Source: a virus. Taken from it: 32,139 nt of DNA. Position 1 is the first letter of the stretch; every line of letters starts with the position of its first letter. Made by a program: the position numbers and the translations under genes. Shown piece by piece: positions 27,301 through 32,139 of the stretch. The notes under the pieces are model-generated. The model was given only the letters and a program-made list of their open reading frames with translations. It searched no databases and was not told where the DNA came from. The stretch is from positions 1-32,139 of IMG/VR virus record IMGVR_UViG_3300009494_000091; one strand, written 5' to 3'.

Positions 27301-28097
27301 CTGTGGCTGCGTGGCGGGACTCTCCGACATCACTCATAACCCAACGCAACATACGTGGTGTGGACGCCGCACTGAGACTAGTGGGGGTGCGTTCAAGCAC
27401 TTTAGGGAAGAAACAACAAAAGGCGCACCTCGCACTGGGTTTTATGAATGAGTCCACACGGCTTGAGTTAATCAAGGCTTATGAGGAACTGCCCAGAGAG
27501 TTTAAACACAAGGTGTACATGTTGGGAGAACATTTTGACGCACGTGATCCTGAACAACAACAGGAGTATAAAGCTCTTGTGGACGAACGAATGAAACAAG
27601 TAGGAGACACACTGCAAGTAGGCAACCAGAAATGGGATATGTCCAAGAGTGTGTACTCAGAAGTTGAGAAGAAGAAGAGGGCAGCACAAATATTCAATAT
27701 GTTGCACCGCAATATCAATAAGACTATTGAAAGGATACCCGTAAGCAGGAAGTTGAAGTTTGCCAGGGCTGTGAAGAATACGTGGGGCATGGACGAACCA
27801 GAGTATAAGCATACCGTTTTATCTCTGTCTGATCCTCGATACCTCGCCAGTCAGCATGACTTAGAAACACTTATGGCCGTATGGAAAGAAGCCACACAGA
27901 TGGGAGAGAAGACTACGGATGAACAGTTCTTAGGGGATTTGGGTGCTATTAAGGGCGGCCTACTGCTTAGGATGAGGGATTTGATTCCACGTACAGCAGA
28001 CCGCCGTAAACAATTAGTGCGGCAGATATTGGACTCAACTAAGGGTAACTTAGACGCCAACCTTAACAAGTTATTTCTTCAGTCTGTTGGACTATAA
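21366..28097 (+). CDS. Giant internal/ejection protein, polyvalent-protein type
   Basis: 2243 residues, the largest gene here, last in the late operon. It looks like the large polyvalent or internal core proteins of podoviruses: mostly helical, charged, with a Gly-rich hydrophobic stretch near residues 515-545 (IVGGIGQLIHKIPGIGYMG) and another near 620-660. Around 1388-1436 it carries GDWVYLGP then WGTMAGKYVHRRFFDHI, a pattern I associate with large polyvalent protein-associated domains. Near 1797 SFVPSFPAEAARIIKNG and later helices close the protein. No lysozyme or transglycosylase motif is clear, and no convincing polymerase motif. Likely stored in the capsid and ejected. Its long reading frame gives several long antisense shadows. 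Confidence 0.7.
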   Translation: MDWNKFLSAGAEPLKSTEQVEFDEAIQLDVVKPNPVFNNSPVRALQIMEQDEEERENNWHYTKDRLVDRLSDLGTETAGLIFGKHAPLGGFGLFQGRSTQYEQMQGMILNYSGFRKGSGKGGPSALGEAMAYVGDLKRKLHSNGVNVKDSFNLRNILEGTHFTLMDNLGKNFHGRVAEGDAKLLTGMAVMGQVVRHSEKADNTIADTMPIVLDTLKEGGLEFDGPWGRFNNELHQLRRERDLDTTETPLSVNKTMQNRGWLDVDATRIKDWYQKLTGKEAPEDILLDDARKPIFAFLDKVDSLTAKANKAVIWKAMGVNINLDHVNEDGTIAGLREMRESAGAMMRFDRALGLDVAYDNEYEHAENAAVKSIKADMFTKGPTEALKNTGLSDDRLNELTKQYTQKLQPPAPVVPGKTSPFGRYQITTEQGAWEWLRRQAFQDKEVAAAIGVAKGSKRHAWIKSNTEKLDKIALEDDIPPELMAEYRDKVKDARIKATAVSDRRQQEYDWAYAIRHANSIVGGIGQLIHKIPGIGYMGDSLGGIYKQLNAEMYNIPVSERLDESIGQNIVDVLQKNITDTLGFMPCSQDELIEKYLDRAAAGETIPIADQLYTLGGQGMRMFYDLPFIMMKNPAEFAAIGGSLRLYGKAATGVINKVQKATGSKGLGTLTGFALRPHEFIKNMTKPLRDFQSERMLFGMSVGKFKQTLNKMPAPLRDQYWETFKKISNELATSDVEGMVPISNKLKSLESAMGHLIAKAGAQKGLSNKDVHTFAELARKHDVPLEATNLAFATPFGNGRFVDGMVAEHTYIKQQQHFANIEKSIEVQAAGRFGTTAAQSVVNFNNNYRKWVSSPKQRAAKSLRNALNKRGWSTEWVDKHIEAFTAREKYEEATSMDQTIFESAAQYNYEATRRTNFRKRLMDGMRETFGLRTNSLKGLLPKEEATTPEGKARVKQMQQDIEVLENVRNTLDYDGRALGKLGQSRLVPLADNPASEFKEVENGWRTSGGDSHKEAIYNHLARLVYADMDVIGDLAYFFNDSKLAHNLAKLRTRKPTDKHFDVLKKIIKTSEKNSENKLFTDRPPVHKEQVIRQGRDMVAAIKNVAGEHNSMILADLATTAINSHYNMNQNRIFRMKSQRIENQGQCAQASISKARDLMDQLSTKQEKEFAGLSKLPPKELLKREGSSPMVDAAIEVLGIRNHLIDMMVDVGKLTNEEANSMRSKGIDPHVYAKDIYRSDLRKYESATHTVTQNVGKDAPEFSRLNVQRKANTPRITWYDEAQGKRRIIDITTDKDGKTLPLNKRRKEATRRIKEIVTKQPGLKDKVKLVEELTEFDMGMMGLFDAEGSHITSVLQEMLVDVTKARLLNEVGLMQGMIMNRMPREYRTNGKAGDWVYLGPTKRYKGSGESEPVSFQNLTHEQRLHLRREWGTMAGKYVHRRFFDHINSWEDYSTLLSAVSKSMKEGRNEMGKTLGAEYDNIIDTATSNIMDKLSTPGDMPFFKWAGRALRQNLITQSVSTFNKNFMGALTFAHQSGAKLLDPCFWKGFGQKKHLANFDYLLDVFNEHDIYKLKVRGTPEQQQQSLNAEFARKKFSADKIDMLQKFKYCMDHGLIERSDEGIVKGGERQLRPGKRSVGEQRKKDQRNTLRDITRHQEVISHLKNVLETAEQKTPERVYTPKQRAQAERRIIAHTTEMTKLKKEMIKYNFRSNWRDGLDEAWRYIKSGDPKKRGNYSVIKERIGQAYGKVDPRVKWMTFNYLVSEMGLSKQAAVERVKDYHQNYGAVSPGVRKLSNAPLIGSFVPSFPAEAARIIKNGMMENPGRIFSPLISMATANSAALMSQGMMLSDYANITGNESGWEQLRGMLTGLIIPTGHGNFTRFDMTDFTPFGPFMESSSMFKTLTDTMAKDSMLAQAAIPAVNFMSNFVLNTPGMQATQKLATGVDPWSGKVTYQRGLGDGLASLAKSGANLFLPAAVTQTYETVAAWRDSPTSLITQRNIRGVDAALRLVGVRSSTLGKKQQKAHLALGFMNESTRLELIKAYEELPREFKHKVYMLGEHFDARDPEQQQEYKALVDERMKQVGDTLQVGNQKWDMSKSVYSEVEKKKRAAQIFNMLHRNINKTIERIPVSRKLKFARAVKNTWGMDEPEYKHTVLSLSDPRYLASQHDLETLMAVWKEATQMGEKTTDEQFLGDLGAIKGGLLLRMRDLIPRTADRRKQLVRQILDSTKGNLDANLNKLFLQSVGL

Positions 28098-28649
28098 TCA
28101 CTTTGCGGGTACACCTTTAACAATTACATTTGGAGGCACATTCCTTGTAACCACCGCACCGGCACCAACAATAGACCCACTACCAATTATAATGTTGGGT
28201 AAAATTACTGCCCCAAGCCCAATAAATGCACCCCCACAAATAGTAACCCTTCCCCCAATAGTTGTATTGGCTGCTATGTTTACATATTCACCTAACCACA
28301 CATCGTGTTCTAATACTGCACCAGAATGAACTATACTATGCCTACCTATGAAAACACCATTAGATATTATAGCCCCCATATTTAATATACACCCAGGAGC
28401 AACATAAGAGCTTTTATGAATATAGGTTTGCACTAAAGAAATAAACTGTGATGGCTCAATTAAATGTGCTACTTTTCTCTTTAAACGCCAATCCCCGTGG
28501 GCTATTATAGCTTTATCCCATGGCCAAACAGGAACTTTAATGTTGTTCTGTTCAATGTCCCATGGTATACAGTTATACTTATCTTCAAAAGCATTGATAC
28601 AATATTGAGCCTGTGCGCCAGTACCACAAATTAACAACGTATTCATCAT
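28098..28649 (-). CDS. PglD/NeuD-like sugar acyltransferase
   Basis: 183 residues. The N-terminus (LLICGTGAQAQ, 5-15) is the short Rossmann-like lobe of the PglD/NeuD family, which binds the nucleotide sugar. Residues about 80-170 are a left-handed beta-helix made of hexapeptide repeats (for example GAIISNGVFIGRHSIV, IGGRVTICGGAFIG) that binds acetyl-CoA. His115 in LEHDVWLG is at the place of the catalytic base, and the family end GAGAVVTRNVPPNVIVKGVPAK is intact. Known members N-acetylate UDP-4-amino sugars or O-acetylate sialic acid. AAGGAT precedes the ATG. The gene ends flush against the late operon stop and is lower in G+C than the protease gene upstream. Confidence 0.88.
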   Translation of the reverse strand: MMNTLLICGTGAQAQYCINAFEDKYNCIPWDIEQNNIKVPVWPWDKAIIAHGDWRLKRKVAHLIEPSQFISLVQTYIHKSSYVAPGCILNMGAIISNGVFIGRHSIVHSGAVLEHDVWLGEYVNIAANTTIGGRVTICGGAFIGLGAVILPNIIIGSGSIVGAGAVVTRNVPPNVIVKGVPAK

Positions 28650-28671
28650 AATAAATCCTTTAACACTTTCT

Positions 28672-29328
28672 TCAGTCTGTTGGTTTGTAAGAAGTGACAG
28701 TAAGATTAAACCTTCTCAGTCCGTGCATGAAAAATGCTGGGTATAGTTTATTATCCGAAGCTTTTATTATTTTTATTTGTTCTTCTGTTAAAAATAATTG
28801 ACTGTCTTCAGGTGATCTACGCTTTAAAAGTCCTGTCCTTTCTATAGCAGACACATCAGTCCCTGTATATACAGCTTCCTTTATAAGCTCAGCATACCAC
28901 GTATGACACTCGTCTACAACTTCAGAGTATAACATACCCTCAATATTCAACCTAACAAACGCCACACCCCGCCTATTATCCAGAGGCTCATTTTGTTTAA
29001 CGTGTATAGCGTGGACCTCAATAGTGTCTTCCCCCGCCAGTATCTGGTGGTTTAAAACGGAGGCCCCTCTGTATTTAGTGGGATCTGCTCTATGGATGTT
29101 TAATACGTACCCTCCAGTATGTTCATAATCCTTTATTGTATAATCAGATATATTTCTCCCGAATTCTACAGTTATTAAAATGGATCTATCAATGCGGTGG
29201 GATACAGAACAAACAGCATAGCACAAATTAACCACATATCCTTTCCCTAACTTCCTTATAACAGAAGACTTTAAAGCATCACCTATTTTCCTACTATTTT
29301 CACCTACCAGTATATCAACATATGTCAT
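28672..29328 (-). CDS. Unknown protein in the sugar cassette
   Basis: 218 residues, not recognised. AAGGAGAGTGAT before the ATG is a good ribosome site and lies across the stop of the upstream protease gene, so translation is probably coupled. The first 110 residues look beta-rich with alternating strands (VVNLCYAVCSVSHR, SILITVEFGRN, GGYVLNIHRAD); the second half is helical and charged with LKRRSPEDSQLF and a basic end. No cofactor motif or membrane segment is visible. Lying between the protease and the acyltransferase, it might be a sugar-pathway enzyme or a structural protein. Its lower G+C (12 of 60 at 28741-28800) hints at separate origin. Confidence 0.6.
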   Translation of the reverse strand: MTYVDILVGENSRKIGDALKSSVIRKLGKGYVVNLCYAVCSVSHRIDRSILITVEFGRNISDYTIKDYEHTGGYVLNIHRADPTKYRGASVLNHQILAGEDTIEVHAIHVKQNEPLDNRRGVAFVRLNIEGMLYSEVVDECHTWYAELIKEAVYTGTDVSAIERTGLLKRRSPEDSQLFLTEEQIKIIKASDNKLYPAFFMHGLRRFNLTVTSYKPTD

Positions 29329-29329
29329 A

Positions 29330-29857
29330 TCACTCTCCTTGTACTGTGTCCACTAAACACCACTTCTTCGCCTGCTTCGCATCAAATGTAAGCAGGCTCT
29401 TACCATGTATCCTACTCCGCCACGTCCGCACAGACGTGTCAGTCAACTCACTCAACAACGTATAAAAACGATCAATGGTAGACTGTAGATTCCTTTTTTC
29501 AGACTCAAACACTGCTGGGTCGCCTTGTATCGTAGTAATGTAGGGCTCATGGAGGCCAAATAGGGTGTGTTCCATTGCAAGGCGGTGCCCTTTACTCCCA
29601 GCCGCCACAATAAGAGGGGCTCCTGACATAACCTCCCCTACTGCAAGGGTGTTTACGTTACCCTTCATCCGCCAATACTTAAACAAATCCACAAACACAC
29701 AAAACACATCACTATCCCCCCCCTCTGAAGACACAATAACATCTAACACCACTTCAGAAAAGTCTGTGGGGTTGAGCATTGTGTGATATATATCACACAT
29801 CCTGATGACAGTGTGTGTATTCAACTCCCCAATTATAGGCATTAAAATAGACTTCAT
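29330..29857 (-). CDS. ClpP-like serine protease
   Basis: 175 residues from the ATG at 29857. This start makes an ATGA overlap with the aminotransferase stop and has GGAGG seven bases upstream; an ATG 15 bases earlier lacks a site. The fold marks are clear: SSEGGD (43-48) for the oxyanion loop, GEVMSGAPLIVAAGSKGHR (74-92) with Ser78 as nucleophile, and GLHEP with His103. The end AKKWCLVDTV matches the usual EYGLVDSI. The residue where ClpP has its catalytic Asp aligns with a non-acidic stretch (RIHGK), so the triad may be altered. Phage members act as prohead proteases or as Clp-like degraders; its distance from the head genes favours neither. Confidence 0.8.
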   Translation of the reverse strand: MKSILMPIIGELNTHTVIRMCDIYHTMLNPTDFSEVVLDVIVSSEGGDSDVFCVFVDLFKYWRMKGNVNTLAVGEVMSGAPLIVAAGSKGHRLAMEHTLFGLHEPYITTIQGDPAVFESEKRNLQSTIDRFYTLLSELTDTSVRTWRSRIHGKSLLTFDAKQAKKWCLVDTVQGE

Positions 29858-30633
29858 AGCTGCATCCTCCATAGATGATTACTTGCATACGGCTCTCCAC
29901 CTGGTATAGATGAGGTACTATAAATATGTGTAAATATATTACTTTCACCTACTACCGTGTGGTTATTCACCACATTTTTTAACTTTTTACTCTGCGTATC
30001 ATGTTTCTTCCTCTGTGATATGGATTGCTCTATTGCAGCAATTGTATTTAACTCATCGAGGGTACTAATACACTGATACGCGCGGGGGTTGAAGTAATAC
30101 CTACCGGGAATAAAGTGCTCCCGTAACTTTAATTCTCTTTTCTTGTGACAGACCAAAGCACCCCCACCACACCAAGAACCCATCGGCTTTGACTCTTCAA
30201 AAGACAACACAGCATACTGCGTGGGTTTAAATGTCAACCCTTTGAACATATTAAAATAACATGTTTGGGCACAGTCATACATTAAGGCGGAAAATATATC
30301 CCAGTATTCTTTATGTATAGCCTCCCCACCAAGGGCCACAGGGGCAACAACACTAAAACTACCAGTAAGGCGGTTTAATATAACCTCTCTCGAACATGCG
30401 TGGCACTCAAAACCAAGCCGTTCACTAATATTACCAACAGCATGAAAATTGGGCCACTCTGCATATACAGTAGGCAGCACACTAAATGTTCCCAAAGCCA
30501 TATGAATACCCGCCGCCGCTCTATTCACGTATATTACTGCCGTGTCTTCCGCCAATCCCAGCCACTCGTGAAGTGCCTTTTCCACCCCTTTTGCCTGTTC
30601 TCTCCACTTTAAAGGCTTGCGCATAATTAGCAT
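29854..30633 (-). CDS. Compact DegT/DnrJ-like PLP aminotransferase
   Basis: 259 residues; family members are commonly 360-400. The core signature is present: YDCAQTCYF gives Asp120 (pairs with the PLP ring nitrogen) and Gln123, and SFEESKPMGSWCGGGALV (144-161) gives Lys149 as the PLP-binding residue in the family pattern S-F-x3-K-x5-GGG. An NRAAAGIHMAL stretch (37-47) fits the phosphate-binding start of the large domain. NPRAYQCISTLDELNTIAAIEQ fits the helix after the active site. The C-terminal small domain is much shortened. Known members aminate 4-keto or 3-keto nucleotide sugars. AGGAGG precedes the ATG. The stop overlaps the protease start. The pairing with an acyltransferase three genes on suggests amino-sugar synthesis. 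Confidence 0.78.
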   Translation of the reverse strand: MLIMRKPLKWREQAKGVEKALHEWLGLAEDTAVIYVNRAAAGIHMALGTFSVLPTVYAEWPNFHAVGNISERLGFECHACSREVILNRLTGSFSVVAPVALGGEAIHKEYWDIFSALMYDCAQTCYFNMFKGLTFKPTQYAVLSFEESKPMGSWCGGGALVCHKKRELKLREHFIPGRYYFNPRAYQCISTLDELNTIAAIEQSISQRKKHDTQSKKLKNVVNNHTVVGESNIFTHIYSTSSIPGGEPYASNHLWRMQL

Positions 30634-30691
30634 CCCATTCCTCCTTTGTTATTTGCATTGGTCTCCGTTTATCCCCTTTACCATTTCTCAT
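30521..30691 (-). CDS. KGDKRRP-type phage microprotein (56 aa)
   Basis: 56 residues, very basic. The start NGKGDKRRPMQITKEEWD followed by an aromatic-rich helix is the pattern of a small protein found in many phages (a KGDKRRP or KGDKPRP start), whose function is unknown. Its ATG overlaps the stop of the upstream 85-residue gene (ATGA), a strong sign that it is translated. The 3' part overlaps the start of the aminotransferase gene by 113 bases in another frame, and the AGGAGG used by that gene is encoded within it. The Gly/Arg/Lys-rich end (TGKRGGKGTSR) suggests nucleic-acid contact. Confidence 0.68.
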   Translation of the reverse strand: MRNGKGDKRRPMQITKEEWDANYAQAFKVERTGKRGGKGTSRVAGIGGRHGSNIRE

Positions 30692-30945
30692 ATCCCATAC
30701 ACCTGTAATTTTTGAGGATGATTTATACGGTATATATTATCAAACAGTTCTTCTCCAAGCACATTTCTTGTAGTACTCTCACAATCTCTAACCTTATCAA
30801 CAGGTAGTTGCCTACCACCTAAAGCTACATTAAGCGCACAGAAAGCCAGGCGGCTTATTTCGTCTTGGTTCAGTTCTGTTGCTACCTTAAATAGGTTTAC
30901 TTCACCGTCGCATAAACAATCTTTAAATTTTAATTTATTTCTCAT
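30688..30945 (-). CDS. Small hypothetical protein (85 aa)
   Basis: 85 residues, not recognised. It is helical, with an N-terminal basic stretch, two close Cys (CLCDGE, residues 10-15) and further Cys at about 36 and 55. GAAAGGAAG lies upstream of the ATG at a usable distance. It sits between the phosphoesterase and the 56-residue microprotein, to which it is coupled by an ATGA overlap. The Cys pattern might bind metal but is not a recognised finger. Function cannot be inferred. Confidence 0.6.
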   Translation of the reverse strand: MRNKLKFKDCLCDGEVNLFKVATELNQDEISRLAFCALNVALGGRQLPVDKVRDCESTTRNVLGEELFDNIYRINHPQKLQVYGI

Positions 30946-30959
30946 TTGTTTCTTCCTTT

Positions 30960-31637
30960 CTATAGAAGTTCTAAGTAGGGTAAACCGTCTTCACACCACG
31001 CCATGGCGTGGCTCCAATTAACATCACTCGCATAGCCTGGTTTAAGGTCACACAGACAACCGCTCTCCACAGCACCTATATGCTTACCTGAGGAGAGGCG
31101 CAGGTACATTGAGGAGGCGCGGTGGGAGTGACCTTGCACTACACTACCCATGTACTTATTGAGATTACACATACACACATTACCTGAGAACTTTCGGCCA
31201 TGTATATAACTAATATCGTCAATAACAACAGCGTTGAGGTTATAGGGATAAAACTTCCAAGTTTTGGGTATCTCCAGTATCTGCTCCAAAGCCAACGCAG
31301 GAATATTCGATAGTTCAGGACAATTACGTGTCACATACTTGCTTAAACGCGATTCATGGTTTCCCGCTAAGTAGTGTACCTCACACCCTTTAAATCGCTT
31401 CTGGAAGTATGCCAACATACCACGAACCAGTTCTATCTCTTGCCAAAATGCTGCCCTCTTATCCAACTTCCTACTAAATGTACTAATAGCCTCCATATCA
31501 GCAATATCACCAAGCAGTATAACTTTCCCCGCCTTCTCCTCATCCACCCGGTTGAGAGCGTTTTCAATAGCATTCATGTCGTGTTTAGGTATGTGCATAT
31601 CCGGCAACACGGCGTGTAATTTCTTATTTCTTTTCAT
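30960..31637 (-). CDS. Calcineurin-like metallophosphoesterase
   Basis: 225 residues with all marks of the metal-dependent phosphoesterase superfamily: Asp13-x-His15 (LPDMHIP), Gly-Asp44 (LLGDIAD), GNHE (Asn93-His94), His146 in YIHGRKF, and GHSHR (His170, His172). Each metal ligand is present, so it should be active. Family members cleave phosphomonoesters or phosphodiesters, in phages often acting on nucleotides, DNA or RNA ends, or protein phosphates; the substrate is not readable. The AAGGAGGACACAC site precedes the ATG and lies within the upstream 46-residue gene. It could also remove a phosphate in sugar metabolism, given the neighbours, but that is only a possibility. Confidence 0.88.
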   Translation of the reverse strand: MKRNKKLHAVLPDMHIPKHDMNAIENALNRVDEEKAGKVILLGDIADMEAISTFSRKLDKRAAFWQEIELVRGMLAYFQKRFKGCEVHYLAGNHESRLSKYVTRNCPELSNIPALALEQILEIPKTWKFYPYNLNAVVIDDISYIHGRKFSGNVCMCNLNKYMGSVVQGHSHRASSMYLRLSSGKHIGAVESGCLCDLKPGYASDVNWSHAMAWCEDGLPYLELL

Positions 31638-31764
31638 GTGTGTCCTCCTTTGTGGGTTTTAAGTGTCTTTGTGGGCAAGTAATAACCAGTTGTTTAATCA
31701 GCTTACCTGAAGCTATTGCTTTAATAAAAGCATCCACAGCATTAGACTCGATTTTTCTTTTCAT
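31624..31764 (-). CDS. Microprotein (46 aa)
   Basis: 46 residues, basic, probably one amphipathic helix in the first half (NAVDAFIKAIASGKLIKQLVI) followed by a polar tail. AAAAGGAGGTTGG precedes the ATG, a strong ribosome site lying inside the end of the upstream gene. Its end overlaps the start of the phosphoesterase by 14 bases. The tight overlaps on both sides support a real gene despite its size. Function is unknown. Confidence 0.55.
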   Translation of the reverse strand: MKRKIESNAVDAFIKAIASGKLIKQLVITCPQRHLKPTKEDTHEKK

Positions 31765-31885
31765 TATCCAACCTCCTTTTTATCTCTTTAATCTCACCCT
31801 CAATATCCTTTATCTTGGCCTTCACCCAGCCAACAACACCACCAGCCGAAAAGACCAACGCTAACAACTCCTTTACTTCATCCAC
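31742..31885 (-). CDS. Small membrane-anchored helical protein (47 aa)
   Basis: 47 residues from the GTG at 31885, which has AGGTGG six bases upstream. The start is a short acidic stretch, then a hydrophobic segment (LLALVFSAGGVVGWV, residues 7-21) that could cross the membrane, then a charged coiled-coil tail (residues 23-45, Ile/Leu in heptad spacing). A longer open frame (106 residues) continues upstream, but that part is antiphase to a better supported gene (31926-32087), so the short form is preferred. Such small anchored coiled-coil proteins are common in phages, for example as superinfection or lysis-timing factors. Function is not known. Confidence 0.5.
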   Translation of the reverse strand: MDEVKELLALVFSAGGVVGWVKAKIKDIEGEIKEIKRRLDNEKKNRV

Positions 31886-31925
31886 TATCCACCACCTAAC
31901 ATCGTTACTATATATGTTTTGTGTT

Positions 31926-32087
31926 TCATTTGGATGCCCCTTCTTTAAACATATTACAAACAGCTTCGTGTTTCTGGTCACACCTATAATGTTCCACACA
32001 CTTCCACTGTTCACCCTCCCAATACTGTAATTCTGGCTTGCTGGGCACCCCATCTTTATCATAAACTGTTAAGTATCTAAGCTCCAT
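31926..32087 (-). CDS. Microprotein with Cys/His cluster (53 aa)
   Basis: 53 residues from an ATG with AAGGAG about ten bases upstream. The start shares one base with the stop of the gene at the window edge (TAATG). The first half looks like a small beta sheet (RYLTVYDKDG, then LQYWEGEQW). The second half has Cys30, His33, Cys36, His40 and Cys44, a spacing that could hold a zinc ion. It is too short for a confident family call, but small zinc-bound proteins of this kind are often anti-host or nucleic-acid-binding proteins. It is preferred over the longer antiphase frame at this place. Confidence 0.55.
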   Translation of the reverse strand: MELRYLTVYDKDGVPSKPELQYWEGEQWKCVEHYRCDQKHEAVCNMFKEGASK

Positions 32088-32139
32088 TATTTTGGTGCTC
32101 CTTCTTTTTTAAATTCCTTATACGCCTTACTGTTTCCCA
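32087..32139 (-). CDS. C-terminal end of a gene cut by the window edge
   Basis: Sixteen codons and a stop (reading GNSKAYKEFKKEGAPK) run in from the right edge and end in a TAATG overlap with the next gene. The Lys/Glu-rich tail gives no clue to function. It is called as coding because of the overlap typical of this operon and the matching codon style. Confidence 0.45.
   Translation of the reverse strand, partial: GNSKAYKEFKKEGAPK

Noticed and set aside
26900-27475. Antisense open frame (191 codons)
   Set aside because: Same type of shadow opposite the giant gene; no start signal and no family pattern.
31886-32062. N-terminal extension giving a 106-residue minus-strand protein
   Set aside because: The extension runs in another frame through the better supported 53-residue gene and has no ribosome site; the GTG at 31885 has one.

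Overview
This window is a contiguous stretch of a tailed, double-stranded DNA bacteriophage (or closely related prophage) genome. The gene set, with portal, scaffold, capsid, head-tail adaptor, nozzle-like protein, a fibre and a series of internal or ejection-type proteins but no sheath, tape-measure or tail-tube genes, points to a short-tailed (podovirus-like) virion. The capsid protein resembles the SU10-type major head protein family. The host cannot be read from the sequence. Shine-Dalgarno sites of AGGAGG or AGGGGG type and ATG/GTG/TTG starts are consistent with a bacterial host. No tRNA, rRNA, CRISPR array, integrase or insertion sequence was seen.

Plus strand, 92-28097: one densely packed late operon, with most genes joined by TAATG or ATGA overlaps. 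It starts with two small unknown genes, then small and large terminase, two small membrane proteins, an unknown protein and a family-2 glycosyltransferase. Next come the portal, a small unknown protein, scaffold and major capsid. A structured 166-base gap with a good terminator hairpin follows the capsid gene. After it come two small unknowns, an 828-residue GT2-TPR-GT4 glycosyltransferase fusion, head-tail adaptor, nozzle/stabilisation protein, tail appendage proteins including a fibre with a foreign AT-rich middle, a set of paralogous internal proteins, a coiled-coil protein and a 2243-residue giant protein of polyvalent/ejection type. The first 91 bases hold no gene that could be supported.

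Minus strand, 32139-28098: a second, convergent operon that abuts the late operon with no gap. In transcription order it holds the end of a gene cut by the window edge, small proteins of 53, 47 and 46 residues, a calcineurin-like metallophosphoesterase, an 85-residue unknown, a 56-residue KGDKRRP-type microprotein, a compact DegT/DnrJ-like PLP aminotransferase, a ClpP-like serine protease, a 218-residue unknown and a PglD/NeuD-like hexapeptide acyltransferase.

The most interesting theme is sugar chemistry. An amino-sugar aminotransferase and N/O-acyltransferase pair sits at one end, and three glycosyltransferase domains are embedded among the virion genes. Together these could form a phage-encoded glycosylation system that decorates virion proteins, phage DNA or the host surface. 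The separate activities are inferred from motifs. That they work together is a hypothesis.
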